Counted from the stretch's first letter, positions 17,701 to 28,789 are shown. The stretch is 64,000 nt of DNA from Collimonas arenae (GCF_000786695.1 NZ_CP009962.1:4092001-4156000); one strand, 5' to 3'. Notes: a model not told the origin generated them from the letters alone. Numbers and translations are program-made.

Positions 17701-20700
17701 TTAATCGAAGCGCAGGTTGTACAACACTTCAAGCCCGTTGATGGTGCCGCCGCGCATGACCATCGACCAGCGCCGCGAGAATTGCCAGGTCAGTTTCAGG
17801 ATGCTGGCGGCACTGGTCAGGCTCTGTTCGTAGCCGAGATTGATTTTCTCGGTAATCGCCTTACCCAGATTGACTACCTGCTCGTTTTCGATGCCCGAGT
17901 CGCTGGAACCGATAGAGAATTCGTCGAACCCGATGCCCTGGGCAATCTTCTTGCCGCCATAATTACCCAGCAAAGCCAGCGCCTGCCCTGCCGCCTGGCG
18001 CTGCCCGAGCGCGGCGCTATCGCTGCCGTGGCCGAACATCAGCCAGGAGAGTTTTTCCTCGTCAGCCACATTCGGTTCGGACACCAGCTTGACGCGCAGG
18101 TTAGAAGGAGTGCCGGTAATTTCCGCGCCGGCTTCGACTTCCTGGTTGCGCTTCATGGCCAGGATATTGATATTCGGATTGTCGATCGGTCCCTGGAAAT
18201 TGATCAGCCCGCGTTCGATTGCCAGCTTACGGCCAAACACTTCATAAGTACCGTTAGCGACATGAATCGTGCCGGTAGCACGCAAAGGCTGGTAAGGCTC
18301 GCTGCGGACTTGCATGGCGCCACGCAGCAACAGATCGGCGCCGCTGCCGCGGAAGCGGAAATCGTCGCCGAAATCAACTTCCACATTCATTACCGGCGTC
18401 GCTCCGCCAGCAGGTTTCTGCGCCGTCTTGGCCAGACGCTCCTGCTCCGTCAGCGGCGTCGCCCGCGCCTTCACATCCTTGCGAACAATCACCACGTCAT
18501 CGCCCAGCGTCGGCGCACTGCTTTTCGGCAGGTCGAACAAGGCTTTGTCGATCTTGAACTTGCCGTCGACGTGTAATTGTTCCTTCACATTTGCAATCTT
18601 GGCCTGACCGGACAGCATCAGCTGGCGGTCCGGGCTGGCGAACAATTGCAAATGATCTGCAATCACGCTCGCGCTGAGGTCGGGATTATCGTGTCCCAGT
18701 TCCAGCCGGCCGGTGGCGCGCACGTTGCCGTCGCCGCCATGGAATTCCAGCTGCTGCAAATCGACCACGTTATCCGCCAATTTCAAGCGCGCAGTCCCGT
18801 CCTTCAATTGAATTCCCTGATCGAACAAGGTAACGGCAAGCTTGTCGCCGGTGACCATGCCGGACAATTTCGGTTTGCCAAGATCGCCGCTCAGATTCAA
18901 ATCCATGCCAATGCTTCCGTCCAGCGCCACTTGCGGCCCAATCAGCGCACCAATCGATTTCAACTGCGGCACCCTTAGCGTGCCCTGACCTGATAATGTT
19001 GAACTGTCGCCGACGCTCCACACGCCATCGATTTTTTGTAAAGCCAATTGCACCTGGGCCGCCAGCGTACCGATCCTTGAGGCCGCCAGTTGGCTGTCCA
19101 GCTTGATACGGTCGGCCTGCAAATCGGCGCGCAATTTCAGTTCAGACAAACCCAGATTGATATCGCCACGTCCCGGATTGACACGTAAGTCGCCACTGCG
19201 TCGGGTGATTTGCAGGAAACCGCTCATGCTGTCGGCAAGCGAAAAATCCCAGTTGCTGTCCAATACCAGATCCGTTTTTACGGGTAGTTCCGGGCCGCCA
19301 AACTCATGCGCCAGGCTAAAAATTGTCGCCACGTTGAGCGCATTGATGGTGCCCGCAGACTGGATCTTGCCGTGATCGAAACTGAAATTTTTCAGGTCGA
19401 TCTGCGCGTCCGCCACATTCAAACGGGCAGCGCCGAGAAATACGCGACCCGCTTCCGCAGTAATAGACAAAGGCGCGACCAGGCTGATGCGCGGCGTACC
19501 CTGGTTTTGCAATTCGCTGACCTGCCCTTGCCAGCCGTACCCGGCTTTGCTTTCGCTGAGTTTTCCTTGCGCAGCCATGGTCACGTGCAAAGGCTTGCCA
19601 TGCAACTCGCCGCTGCTTTCCAGTTTCAGGGTGTGCGCGCCGTAGGTACCGGCCAGGTTCAGGTTGAGTTTATCCAGCGCCACATCGGTGCTATGCAAAC
19701 CGCGTCCATCGATCGTGATTGCCAGGTGATTGCTGCTCGAATCGAGCTTGGCGTTCAGATCTGCTTGCACGTCGGCCTGGCCGGAAAGGCTATCCACCCG
19801 ATGCTCCCCGAACGCCAGTTTCTCGGCATGATAGGTCGCTTGTACGTTAGGCCTTTGCATTGTGCCACTCAGCTGTCCATCCAGATGCAACGCGCCCGAG
19901 ATGCCGAATCCCAGCCGTTGCAATTCCGGCGCCTCTACCTTCAGGTTGAGACGGTCGCCGGCGGCGCCGAAGGCGCCTTTGGCTTGCACCTGGTTGCCGG
20001 CCACCGACAAGGCCAAGTCACTCGGCAGCAAACGCTTACCTGCCACACTGAGCACGCCGTTGCCGCTCATCGGCAGCTGATCATAGCTACTGTCAAGAAT
20101 AGCGAACTTGAGCTTCAGCTTGAGCTCCGGCGTCAGGTTGCCGGTGGCGTCGATATCCATGTTGATGTTGGCGGCGACGGCTTTCGCAGGAGATTTTGCT
20201 GCAGCAGGCTGTTTGCCGGCGCGCGCCACGTTCTTGGCTGGTGCGCTGCTGTTAATCCACAGGAAGGGATTGAAATCGCGCAGGGTGCCCTTCACTGCAT
20301 AAGCCATGCCGTCATTGAGTCCGAGGCTGCCACTGGCATCAACCCGGGCGGCGCCGGCAGCCAGCTGCGCTGTTTTGAGAACGATCTGCTTGGCGTCGAT
20401 CACCGCTTCCAGCTTTGCCTTGTAAGTCGCATCCGCCAGGTTCGCACTGATTTGCTGGTTTTCCGGCGTCAACTTGACGTTCACCGGTCCGCGTAGTTGC
20501 GACGGCTTTAACTTGCCATGCAGCGCTTGCAGATCAAGGCCGGCGACATCGAAACTGAATTCGCCGCTATTCTTGTTTTTACCGTCGCTATGGTATTCGC
20601 CCTGGCCAGTAATGCTGGCGTCTTTTACCAGCTTCAGTTGCAGCTGAGACAGTCGTTGGGTCTGCGTATCGAGCCGCAATTCTGCGCTGGCGCGGATCAA

Positions 20701-21729
20701 GGGCAGGCGGTCCCGATCCAAGGCGCCGGCCATCGTATTGACGATATGAATCGGACCACTCACTGCCAAGGTAGACAAATCGACATCGGCAGCGGCACTG
20801 GCGCCCGGTGGCGCTATCGGCTTCAACGCTGCCTGTAAACTCAGGTCCGCCTGCGGCGCGCCGCTGCTGAACAGTTTCGGGTTGATGTGTGCGACATTCA
20901 ATTCAATCTGCTGGAATGGAATCGGTGCAAATGGCGTAACCGCTATCTTGGCGGTGCCGCTCAATTTATCGCCGCGCGCATTGAGGTCGATTCCCAGTGC
21001 TGCCAGGCTACCGGACAATGCTGCATCCAGCTGATATTTTTCCGTTTCATCGCCGTGCTGGAACCCTCCGCTGAGCTCCGCACCTCCATTCAATGCAAAG
21101 GGAGACGCACCGTTCAGGCTGAGTTTGGCGCTGGCTTTCCCGTAGGGTGTATCCAAGCGCTCCAACACCAGATGATGCTGGAGGCCATCCGACTCTCCAT
21201 GCAATTGCAGATGGCTCAGTTCGGTAGTAGTCAGGCCTTGGTGCAAGGAAAGCTTATTCAGGGAGATATCGTCGAGCGCCAGTTGCAAGGGAAGCTTCAG
21301 GCTGGATGGCATCACCGTTGGCGTTGGCGGCGTCGGTTCCAGGCGGGCATCAACATCGCCAACGTGCAGGTAAGCGACTTGCAGCTTCAATGGCGAAAAG
21401 CCCAGCCGCCACTTGGCGTCGACGCGGTCGATCTTGTATTGCTGGGTAGCGTCGCGATACACCAGATTACGCAGCTGCAAGCCATCCGCCAGCGTGCCGC
21501 CGGTCAGCTGGCCGGAGAGATTGCCATGTAGCGCCCATGTGCTCAGCTGCCACAGCGCACGTGCGCCGGACTCGGAGCGCACGCCGTAGAACAAGGCTGC
21601 GAATAAAAGGAGTAGTAACAACGCCAATGCCGCCAGCGTTCGCCACAGCCAGCGCAACCGGCCGGAAGCACCGCCCCGATTCGGTGGCGGTGCTGCTGGT
21701 TCTGTCGAGTTGGCGATAGCTTCGGTCAT
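17701..21729 (-). CDS. tamB: TamB, inner-membrane component of the TAM complex
   Basis: This 1342-residue AsmA-like protein is anchored by one N-terminal helix (LWRTLAALALLLLLLFAALFYGV, about 29-51). A very long periplasmic beta-rich region follows, with repeated hydrophobic/polar alternation expected of a bridge-like groove. The C-terminal DUF490 region contains GSGADLLLRGAMQVRSEPYQPLRATG, ITGTPSNLRVKLVSEP and LSWLMFGHGSD, and ends NLRFD, a beta-signal-like tail. It works with TamA, encoded 26 bp upstream on the same strand, in outer membrane protein insertion or lipid transport across the periplasm. Length fits TamB (about 1260-1400 residues). Confidence 0.94.
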   Translation of the reverse strand: MTEAIANSTEPAAPPPNRGGASGRLRWLWRTLAALALLLLLLFAALFYGVRSESGARALWQLSTWALHGNLSGQLTGGTLADGLQLRNLVYRDATQQYKIDRVDAKWRLGFSPLKLQVAYLHVGDVDARLEPTPPTPTVMPSSLKLPLQLALDDISLNKLSLHQGLTTTELSHLQLHGESDGLQHHLVLERLDTPYGKASAKLSLNGASPFALNGGAELSGGFQHGDETEKYQLDAALSGSLAALGIDLNARGDKLSGTAKIAVTPFAPIPFQQIELNVAHINPKLFSSGAPQADLSLQAALKPIAPPGASAAADVDLSTLAVSGPIHIVNTMAGALDRDRLPLIRASAELRLDTQTQRLSQLQLKLVKDASITGQGEYHSDGKNKNSGEFSFDVAGLDLQALHGKLKPSQLRGPVNVKLTPENQQISANLADATYKAKLEAVIDAKQIVLKTAQLAAGAARVDASGSLGLNDGMAYAVKGTLRDFNPFLWINSSAPAKNVARAGKQPAAAKSPAKAVAANINMDIDATGNLTPELKLKLKFAILDSSYDQLPMSGNGVLSVAGKRLLPSDLALSVAGNQVQAKGAFGAAGDRLNLKVEAPELQRLGFGISGALHLDGQLSGTMQRPNVQATYHAEKLAFGEHRVDSLSGQADVQADLNAKLDSSSNHLAITIDGRGLHSTDVALDKLNLNLAGTYGAHTLKLESSGELHGKPLHVTMAAQGKLSESKAGYGWQGQVSELQNQGTPRISLVAPLSITAEAGRVFLGAARLNVADAQIDLKNFSFDHGKIQSAGTINALNVATIFSLAHEFGGPELPVKTDLVLDSNWDFSLADSMSGFLQITRRSGDLRVNPGRGDINLGLSELKLRADLQADRIKLDSQLAASRIGTLAAQVQLALQKIDGVWSVGDSSTLSGQGTLRVPQLKSIGALIGPQVALDGSIGMDLNLSGDLGKPKLSGMVTGDKLAVTLFDQGIQLKDGTARLKLADNVVDLQQLEFHGGDGNVRATGRLELGHDNPDLSASVIADHLQLFASPDRQLMLSGQAKIANVKEQLHVDGKFKIDKALFDLPKSSAPTLGDDVVIVRKDVKARATPLTEQERLAKTAQKPAGGATPVMNVEVDFGDDFRFRGSGADLLLRGAMQVRSEPYQPLRATGTIHVANGTYEVFGRKLAIERGLINFQGPIDNPNINILAMKRNQEVEAGAEITGTPSNLRVKLVSEPNVADEEKLSWLMFGHGSDSAALGQRQAAGQALALLGNYGGKKIAQGIGFDEFSIGSSDSGIENEQVVNLGKAITEKINLGYEQSLTSAASILKLTWQFSRRWSMVMRGGTINGLEVLYNLRFD

Positions 21730-21755
21730 GCGTTCAATCTTGAAAATGGAAAAAA

Positions 21756-23558
21756 TCAGAAGGCGATACCCAGAGAAATATGCGGCCGGAACTGCTTGGC
21801 CTGGATACCGTAGGCAAGATCGACATTGACCGTGCCGACCGGACTACGATAACGCACGCCAGGACCGACTCCGACCTTGATGGTACGGTCCGACCAGTTA
21901 TCTGTCGCGGTGCCGGCATCGTAAAACAGGGCGCCGCCCCACTGCTCGCTAACCCAGTGTTGGTATTCGGCGCTGGCAGTCGCCAGATATTTGGTTGGAT
22001 AAATCGTGCCGTTTTGCGAATTGCCGATGCTTTCATAACTATAGCCGCGCACGGATTCATTACCGCCGGCACGGAACAGCAAGGAGGCCGGCACCGCAGC
22101 GCTGGAACCTGCGGTAAACACGCCGCCAAGTTCAGTCCGCAAGATCACGACGTCGCGTTTCCCGACCGGGAAAAATTGCTTATAGCGGCCGTCGGCCCGG
22201 AAAAAAGTCTGGTCGGTCAGCAGGCCTTTCAAGGCGAAGCCGGTCTGTATCGAAAAAATATGGCCGCTGCGCGGGAAAATCGAATTATCGACATCGCGCC
22301 GGACCCAGGCAAAACCTGGCACCAAGGCCTGATGCTGGCCGGGCTGGATCACGGTGTTCGGCGGCAGGACTGCGCCATCGGTCTGCTGCAGGCGGTCGCG
22401 GTAGTAATCCAGCGTTAATGCGGTATCGTAGTTTTCCAGTGAGCGCGCGCGCTTCAGGCCTACGCGCATGCTGCGCAGATCGACCCCTTGCAAGGTGGTC
22501 CGGTCATAGGAACCATTGACGCCGTTGACAAAGCTGCGGGTATCCGGCGGCATCGACAGGTCCAATGATCCGTATTGCCGCCGCTGCTCGATCTTGGTCT
22601 GGGCGTCAAACACCCAGGCTTTACCGAACACGTTATAGTTGGTGTAACGGCCTTGTACTTGCGCGCCGGTATCCGACGCATAGCCAACGCCGGTGCGTAT
22701 GCGCTGGGTCTGGAACTCTGTGACCTGGACGTTGACCGGTGCTTCCTGGGCATGCATCGGATCATCGTTAATGCTGACAATCACATTGCCGAAGTAAGGC
22801 GTGTTCTGGATCTGCCGTTGCAACAGCAGCAAACGTTCGACGCTGTACTCTTCGCCGACCCGCAACGGGTTGACGTTCTCGATGATGCTCGTCGGATAGC
22901 GCTTGGTGCCGGTAATATGCAATGGCCCCAGGGTAAAACCCGGGCCGCTGTCGTATTGCACGCTTAGTTGCGCATCGCTGTCTTCCGGCGTCACCCGCGC
23001 CTCCGAACTTGCCACCTTGGCCGCCGGATAACGCTTCTTGAGCAATACTTGCAAACCGTCGTCCTTGGCTTTGGCCCAGTCTGCCTGACGGAACGGCTGG
23101 CCTGGCTGCAAGCCCCAGTTCTGCTTGATCTGGCTGACGCGCTCCGGGACTTCGGTGGCCGCATTGCCAGTGACATCGATAGTGGCGGCAGAGACCATAG
23201 TGCGCTGCTGCGGATCCACTTTTAAATGGATGGTTTTAATTTCGCCCGGATCAACAATCACGGTAGTCTTTGGCGAAAAATAACCCTCCGTCGAAGTCAA
23301 TTGCGTGACTTGCTCATCCACGGTATCGATCAGGAATTTCAACTGATCCTCACTCAGGTCTTCACGATCTTTATAGCGTGACAAATCCAGATGCTGGTCC
23401 AGCAAGGCTTTCAAGTCACCGGGTGCATCGATCTCCACCCGGTAGGCGGCCAAGGCAGCGGGCGCTGCGACGCTGCCTGCAACTAAAAGCAGAGCGAAAA
23501 TAGCGCTATAGACGGTCGGCATCAAGCGCGTGACGAACCTGCCAACGCAAGGCGTCAT
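21756..23558 (-). CDS. tamA: TamA, BamA-family outer membrane barrel
   Basis: This 600-residue protein has a signal peptide (about 1-38, ending AALAAYR), POTRA domains (about 40-280) and a C-terminal Omp85 barrel. The barrel shows the lid-loop-like motif FRAGGNESVRGYSYES (VRGY) and ends PHISLGIAF with a terminal phenylalanine, as outer membrane barrels do. It starts at ATG 23558; an internal ATG at 23522 would still leave a signal peptide. It is followed by tamB with a 26-bp gap, so the two should be one transcript. The 243 bp upstream to fumC contain no gene I can support. Confidence 0.94.
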   Translation of the reverse strand: MTPCVGRFVTRLMPTVYSAIFALLLVAGSVAAPAALAAYRVEIDAPGDLKALLDQHLDLSRYKDREDLSEDQLKFLIDTVDEQVTQLTSTEGYFSPKTTVIVDPGEIKTIHLKVDPQQRTMVSAATIDVTGNAATEVPERVSQIKQNWGLQPGQPFRQADWAKAKDDGLQVLLKKRYPAAKVASSEARVTPEDSDAQLSVQYDSGPGFTLGPLHITGTKRYPTSIIENVNPLRVGEEYSVERLLLLQRQIQNTPYFGNVIVSINDDPMHAQEAPVNVQVTEFQTQRIRTGVGYASDTGAQVQGRYTNYNVFGKAWVFDAQTKIEQRRQYGSLDLSMPPDTRSFVNGVNGSYDRTTLQGVDLRSMRVGLKRARSLENYDTALTLDYYRDRLQQTDGAVLPPNTVIQPGQHQALVPGFAWVRRDVDNSIFPRSGHIFSIQTGFALKGLLTDQTFFRADGRYKQFFPVGKRDVVILRTELGGVFTAGSSAAVPASLLFRAGGNESVRGYSYESIGNSQNGTIYPTKYLATASAEYQHWVSEQWGGALFYDAGTATDNWSDRTIKVGVGPGVRYRSPVGTVNVDLAYGIQAKQFRPHISLGIAF

Positions 23559-23801
23559 GCGTCACAAGCTGCATCTGGCAGCGGCATGGTTTTTGTCTTC
23601 GGAAAAAGCAGTAGGAACATAGACACGAACAAGGAAATACGGAAAGTCATTCTAACAAGTATTATTTTTATATTGCAGAAAAGACATTATCCCTTAACCC
23701 TTATTGTAGGGGAAACGCTCCGCATATGGTTAGATGTAACATCATTTAACTTCATACTGGCCGAAGACGGCAACCGCAATCGGATGCCGCCGGCAAACAG
23801 C

Positions 23802-25193
23802 TTACTCTGGATAGGTCATTTTCTGCGGCTGCACCCAATCCGCAAACTCTTGCTCGGTCACATAACCGAGCGCCAACGCCGCCTGTTTCAAGGTACTGCC
23901 GTCATGATGCGCATGCTTGGCGATTTGCGCCGCGCGGTCGTAACCGATGTGTGGCGCCAACGCAGTTACCAGCATCAGGGAGCGTTCCATCAGCTCGGCG
24001 ATGCGGTCGCGGTTGGCGGCGATGCCGTCGGCGCAATGCTCTTCGAAGCTGGCCATGCCATCCGCCAGCAAACGCACGCTTTGCAAGAAATTATGGACAA
24101 TCAGCGGCTTGAAAACATTGAGCTCGAAATTGCCGGACGCCCCGCCGAAATTGATCGCCACATCGTTGCCGAATACCTGGCAGCACAACATCGTCAGCGC
24201 TTCGCATTGGGTTGGATTGACCTTCCCCGGCATGATGGAGCTGCCGGGTTCGTTTTCCGGGATGCTGATCTCGCCCAGACCGGAACGCGGACCGGATGCC
24301 AGCCAGCGCACATCGTTGGCGATTTTCATCAAGGCTGCAGCCAGGGTTTTCAAGGCGCCGTGCGCAGCGACCAGAGCATCATGTGCAGCCAGCGCGGCGA
24401 ATTTATTGTCGGCGCTGCGAAATGGCAAGCCTTCTGTCTTGGCCAACTGCCCAGCCACGCGGCTGCCAAAGTCCTTCGGTGCATTCAAGCCGGTGCCGAC
24501 CGCAGTGCCGCCCGCCGCCAAGTCGTAAAGCGGATCAAGTGCTGCCGTGATGATCTTTTCGGCCAGATCCAGCTGAGCGACATATCCGGAAAATTCCTGG
24601 CCTAGCGTCAGCGGCGTGGCATCTTGCAAATGCGTGCGGCCAATCTTGACGATATCGTCGAAATCCAGCGATTTCTTGTGTAAGGTGGCGCGCAGCTTTT
24701 TCAATGCAGGCAACAGCGCATTGGCGACTGCGAGCGCCGAGGCGACATGCATCGCGGTCGGAAAGATATCATTGGACGACTGGCTCATGTTGACCGCATC
24801 GTTGGGATGCACCAGCCGTTGCTCGCCACGAACGCCGCCGAGAATTTCCGACGCGCGGTTGGCCAGCACTTCATTCATGTTCATGTTGCTCTGGGTCCCA
24901 GAGCCGGTCTGCCAGATCGACAGCGGAAATTCATCCGGATGCTTGCCGGCGATCACTTCTTGCGCAGCCTGGATGATGGCGGCGGCCTGGGTTTTCTGCA
25001 GTTTGCCGAGATCTTGGTTGACTTGTGCGCAAGCCTGCTTGACTGCTGCCAGCGCGATGATGAGTTCGCTCGGCATGCGTTCGGTAGAAATATGGAAATG
25101 ATGCAAACTGCGCTGAGTCTGTGCGCCCCATAGTTTGTCATCCGGGACTTCGATCTTGCCAAAGGTATCGCGTTCGGTTCTGGTGGTGGTCAT
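23802..25193 (-). CDS. fumC: class II fumarate hydratase
   Basis: This 463-residue enzyme converts fumarate and malate in the citric acid cycle and is the oxygen-stable, iron-free form. The family signature [16 protein letters not shown] is intact near residue 318. [18 protein letters not shown] sequence ([19 protein letters not shown]) and [16 protein letters not shown] form the active site with the catalytic histidine. Length and N-terminus ([13 protein letters not shown]) agree with FumC. It stands alone between the signalling gene at 25257 and tamA, all on the minus strand. Confidence 0.97.
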   Translation of the reverse strand: MTTTRTERDTFGKIEVPDDKLWGAQTQRSLHHFHISTERMPSELIIALAAVKQACAQVNQDLGKLQKTQAAAIIQAAQEVIAGKHPDEFPLSIWQTGSGTQSNMNMNEVLANRASEILGGVRGEQRLVHPNDAVNMSQSSNDIFPTAMHVASALAVANALLPALKKLRATLHKKSLDFDDIVKIGRTHLQDATPLTLGQEFSGYVAQLDLAEKIITAALDPLYDLAAGGTAVGTGLNAPKDFGSRVAGQLAKTEGLPFRSADNKFAALAAHDALVAAHGALKTLAAALMKIANDVRWLASGPRSGLGEISIPENEPGSSIMPGKVNPTQCEALTMLCCQVFGNDVAINFGGASGNFELNVFKPLIVHNFLQSVRLLADGMASFEEHCADGIAANRDRIAELMERSLMLVTALAPHIGYDRAAQIAKHAHHDGSTLKQAALALGYVTEQEFADWVQPQKMTYPE

Positions 25194-25256
25194 TTAAGCT
25201 CCATAGAGTGACGACATTCTGTGGGTCGAACAGGGTTAGGACAGAGCGTCAAGACA

Positions 25257-28097
25257 CTATGGTAATACTTTTCCCTCGCGCAGGAGAATTTCGATGTCTG
25301 CTGCAGATACCGGTTCGCTGAAATAGAAGCCTTGCATTTCGTCGCAACGATGGCGTTGCAAATACGACAGTTGCTCTTGCGTTTCCACGCCTTCGGCGAT
25401 CACCTGCAGGCGTAGGTTATGGGCCAGTGAAATGATCGATGCAACGATCGCGGCATCGTCCTGATCGACGGTAATATCACGCACAAATGATTGATCGATC
25501 TTTAGCGCATCGATCGGAAAACTTTTCAGATAGGCCAGACTCGAATAACCGGTGCCGAAATCGTCGATCGACAGTTGCACGCCGATCGATTTCAAGTCAT
25601 TCAGAATACCGACTGCCAGCTCGACATCCGTCATCACCAGGCTTTCGGTCAACTCGATTTCCAGATAATGCGGCGCCAGTCCGGTATCTTCCAAAACCTT
25701 GGCCACCTGCTGCACCAGGTTCTGCTGGAAGAACTGGCGCGTCGACAGGTTCACCGACATGCGCAGATAGCCCAGGCCCATGCGCTGCCACGTCTTGTTT
25801 TGTTCGCAAGCGGTGTGCATGACCCAGGCACCCATCTGTACGATCAGGCCGGTCTCTTCCGCCAGGTTGATGAAACGGGTCGGTGAGATCATGCCGAGCT
25901 GCGGATGCTTCCAGCGAATCAGGGCTTCCATGCCGACCATGCGGCCAGTGCGCAGATCGACCTGCGGCTGATAATAAAGCAACAGTTCCTTGCGCTCCAG
26001 CGCATTGCGCAGATCGCCCTCGATGCGCAAGCGTTCCAGCGCTCGCTCGTTCATCGCCGCGGTATAGAACTGGTAATTGTTGTTGCCCATTTCCTTGGCG
26101 CGATACATGGCGATATCGGCATGCTTGAGCAGACTTTCCGGATCGGTGCCGTCATTCGGATAGACCGCGACACCAATGCTGCAACTCAGGAAAAAATCGT
26201 AGCCTTCGATCTGCAGCGGTCGCGCGATGGCATCCATCATGCCCTGGATCAGCCCGACGCTCAGTTCCTCGTCAAGACGTTCCGGCAGAATCAAGACAAA
26301 CTCGTCGCTGCCCAAACGGGCAATGGTATCGGCTTCGCGGGTGAAGCTCTTGAGGCGGCTGGCAACTTCTTTCAGCAGCAAGTCGCCGGCGTTGTGGCCC
26401 AAGGTATCGTTGACGAATTTAAAACGATCCAGGTCGACGAACAGCACCCACACCCGGTGCCCGTACAGCTCTCCGTAGACAATCGCCTGGCTGAGGCGAT
26501 CGCTTAGCACGTTACGGTTCGCCAGGCCGGTCAAGGTGTCGTGCCGGGCCTGATGCTCAAGCTCCGCCTCGTAACTCTTCATTTCAGTGATGTCGTACAG
26601 GGATGTCACGAAATGACTGACACGACCTGAACTATCTTTCACTGGCGCCACATACAGCTCATTCCAGAACAAGGTGCCATCCTTGCGATAGCTGCGAAAT
26701 ACTGCATTGGCGCTGCGTCTTTCGCGCAAGGCGGAACGAATTTCCTCCAGGCCGATCTGATCGTGATCAACACCTTGCAGCACTTCCAGGTTGCGGCCGA
26801 TCATCTCGCTGGCGCTATAGCCGGTAATCAATTCAAAGGCCGGATTGACGTATTCCACCAGATAGTCCGGCAATTTGGCGCTGGAAATGATGATGGCGTT
26901 GGCGCTCGACTCTATGGCGCGCTCGCGCAATTGCAGCGCATCCTCGGCGCGCTTGCGGGCGACGATATCTTCTTTCATCATCTGCGTCGCCAGCCGCACT
27001 TGCTGCGTACGGGCATCCACCAATTGTTCGATACGCTTCGAGCGCGTTGACAGGAAATAGAGATAGGTGGCGCCCATCCAGCTCAGCAAGCTGCCGAGTA
27101 TCAACACCAGGATCGAACCGGCATTTTTCTTGGTGAATACGCGCGGCGGCGACGATGCTTCGATGTACCAGGACTTGCCGGCAAGCTCGAAGGTTTGCGA
27201 CATGTCTTGTGGCGCGTCGTAAAGTAACCAGGACGGCAGCCAGCGGCTGGCCGCAGATGGTGTTATCTGGTTGCCCTGGCGATAAACCAATGAAGACGCC
27301 TCAGGATTGGGACTCGCATACACCCGCAAATAAAAATCTTCACGCGCCTGTACGCCATCGCGCGCCAATACACTATTGACGAACGCATCGGCGCGCAGTG
27401 CCGCGCTGGTAAAACCGATCACCGCACGGCGCCGGTCATCGACCGTTTCCAGTACGGCGCCATGCTGGTACACCGGCATCAGAATGATCATGGCCCGCTT
27501 ACCGCCATTCTGGGCAACTTTTAAATCGAATAGATCGGTAGCCGCCGGCAAACCGGTATCGCGCGCCCGTTGCATTGCCTCTTCCTGGATCACGCTTGGT
27601 GTTAAGTCAAGGGCAAACGCCGCCTCGTTGCCCGCCATGGGTTCCAGATATTCAACTACCCGGTATTGTTCGTGACCGGTGGCCGGTTCAGGCTTGCCAT
27701 CGCTTAACTGGCGAATCGTGAAGTTGGGGTAATACTTACGCATTTCCGCTTCAAACGCTGGACGCTGGGCGGCCGACACCAGGCGCTGGAAGCCGAGTGA
27801 CTTGATATAAGGAGCACGGCGCAGCATCGGCGTCGTAAAGGTGTGGAATTGTTCGCGACTGACTGTATCCATCGTGACAAACAGACTATTCACGGTTTCC
27901 AGTTCATGCACCAGTCCATCGAGACCGTCGACCACGGCTTTCAGATGACCGCTGCCAAGACGCCGGAATTCAGCATCCATTTTCTCGTATTCGAGATGAC
28001 GTACCGACACAAACAAGCCGAGCGTAATCGCCAGGCCCAATATCAAACTGGATAAAGAGGCAATGGGTATGAAAATTGACGAGCCACGACGAAACAT
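25257..28097 (-). CDS. CHASE-PAS-GGDEF-EAL cyclic-di-GMP protein
   Basis: This 946-residue membrane protein likely controls c-di-GMP. A first helix (about 10-30) and a second near residue 335 enclose a CHASE sensor (GFQRLVSAAQRPAFEAEMRKYYP region). A PAS domain with PAC follows (about 385-510; YVNPAFELITGYSASEMIGRNLEVLQG). The GGDEF domain (about 520-680) carries RLGSDEFVL in place of GGDEF, so its cyclase activity is doubtful. The EAL domain (about 700-945) has intact EALIRW, LEIELTES, IDDFGTGYSSLAYL and KIDQSFVRDI, so phosphodiesterase activity is the better guess. There is a 63-bp gap to fumC downstream. Confidence 0.93.
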   Translation of the reverse strand: MFRRGSSIFIPIASLSSLILGLAITLGLFVSVRHLEYEKMDAEFRRLGSGHLKAVVDGLDGLVHELETVNSLFVTMDTVSREQFHTFTTPMLRRAPYIKSLGFQRLVSAAQRPAFEAEMRKYYPNFTIRQLSDGKPEPATGHEQYRVVEYLEPMAGNEAAFALDLTPSVIQEEAMQRARDTGLPAATDLFDLKVAQNGGKRAMIILMPVYQHGAVLETVDDRRRAVIGFTSAALRADAFVNSVLARDGVQAREDFYLRVYASPNPEASSLVYRQGNQITPSAASRWLPSWLLYDAPQDMSQTFELAGKSWYIEASSPPRVFTKKNAGSILVLILGSLLSWMGATYLYFLSTRSKRIEQLVDARTQQVRLATQMMKEDIVARKRAEDALQLRERAIESSANAIIISSAKLPDYLVEYVNPAFELITGYSASEMIGRNLEVLQGVDHDQIGLEEIRSALRERRSANAVFRSYRKDGTLFWNELYVAPVKDSSGRVSHFVTSLYDITEMKSYEAELEHQARHDTLTGLANRNVLSDRLSQAIVYGELYGHRVWVLFVDLDRFKFVNDTLGHNAGDLLLKEVASRLKSFTREADTIARLGSDEFVLILPERLDEELSVGLIQGMMDAIARPLQIEGYDFFLSCSIGVAVYPNDGTDPESLLKHADIAMYRAKEMGNNNYQFYTAAMNERALERLRIEGDLRNALERKELLLYYQPQVDLRTGRMVGMEALIRWKHPQLGMISPTRFINLAEETGLIVQMGAWVMHTACEQNKTWQRMGLGYLRMSVNLSTRQFFQQNLVQQVAKVLEDTGLAPHYLEIELTESLVMTDVELAVGILNDLKSIGVQLSIDDFGTGYSSLAYLKSFPIDALKIDQSFVRDITVDQDDAAIVASIISLAHNLRLQVIAEGVETQEQLSYLQRHRCDEMQGFYFSEPVSAADIEILLREGKVLP

Positions 28098-28232
28098 TTC
28101 TACTCCATTGCGAACAATAGGCGAAATATTACACGGACTTGTTACCTGATAACGCCGCGCGTTGATTTCTTTTTAGTGCACAAAATCGACTACAAGCCAT
28201 AGAGCAATAATTGTTGATCTCACAGACAAAAA

Positions 28233-28583
28233 TCAGACGGATTTCGGCGCTTCAGCGTCAGGCAGCAAGCATCCCTGCAAAATTTGCAGATCGTTGTCCT
28301 TGGCAAAATTAACCACAAAATGGTAAGCCAGCGGCTCAATCTGGCGCAGATCCTCATTGACGACGACTGAACGCACTCCGTTCAGCAGTACCGGGCGGAC
28401 ATACGGTGAATATTGCAGATGCGCATTGCGTCCGCCCGACCCTTCGGGACGAAAGCAAGCCATGACGCCGCACAGGCGCTCCGCCCAATCACTGGGGCGA
28501 AACTGCCGGCCATCGCTGGTAATGCCTTGGATGAAAAATTCTTTGGCGGGTGGTGCGTCAGGAGATGGAATGGTATCAGCCAT
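28233..28583 (-). CDS. DUF3579 family protein
   Basis: This 116-residue soluble protein has the DUF3579 pattern FFIQGITSDGRQFRPSDWAERLCGVMACFRPEGSG, followed by YSPYVRPV and a run of hydrophobic residues. The family is small, almost confined to beta-proteobacteria, and has no established function that I know. It starts at ATG 28583. Its upstream neighbour is the CbiB-like gene on the same strand, 206 bp away, so co-transcription is possible but not shown. Confidence 0.88.
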   Translation of the reverse strand: MADTIPSPDAPPAKEFFIQGITSDGRQFRPSDWAERLCGVMACFRPEGSGGRNAHLQYSPYVRPVLLNGVRSVVVNEDLRQIEPLAYHFVVNFAKDNDLQILQGCLLPDAEAPKSV

Positions 28584-28789
28584 GCATACAGCTCGTTTCT
28601 TCTATAACGCTTGCTACAGAGATTTGCCTACCCCGTGGTGCGGTAAGCTACGGTTTTCAAGCAACCCATGTTGCATAGTTGAAATACTTGATGAAATTCA
28701 CCAAGATTATTCTTACGTATTATATCTTATAGAAGACTTCGGCACCATCCCGTACTCCCATCCCTGCATTACCCCGCACCACTCGGCAC

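Noticed and set aside
17380..18576. 398-residue plus-strand frame across the MFS end and tamB
   Set aside because: It overlaps two convincing genes on both strands and has a composition typical of GC-rich shadow frames.
23586..24605. 339-residue plus-strand frame opposite fumC
   Set aside because: Antisense to a highly conserved enzyme; no ribosome site and no recognisable domain.
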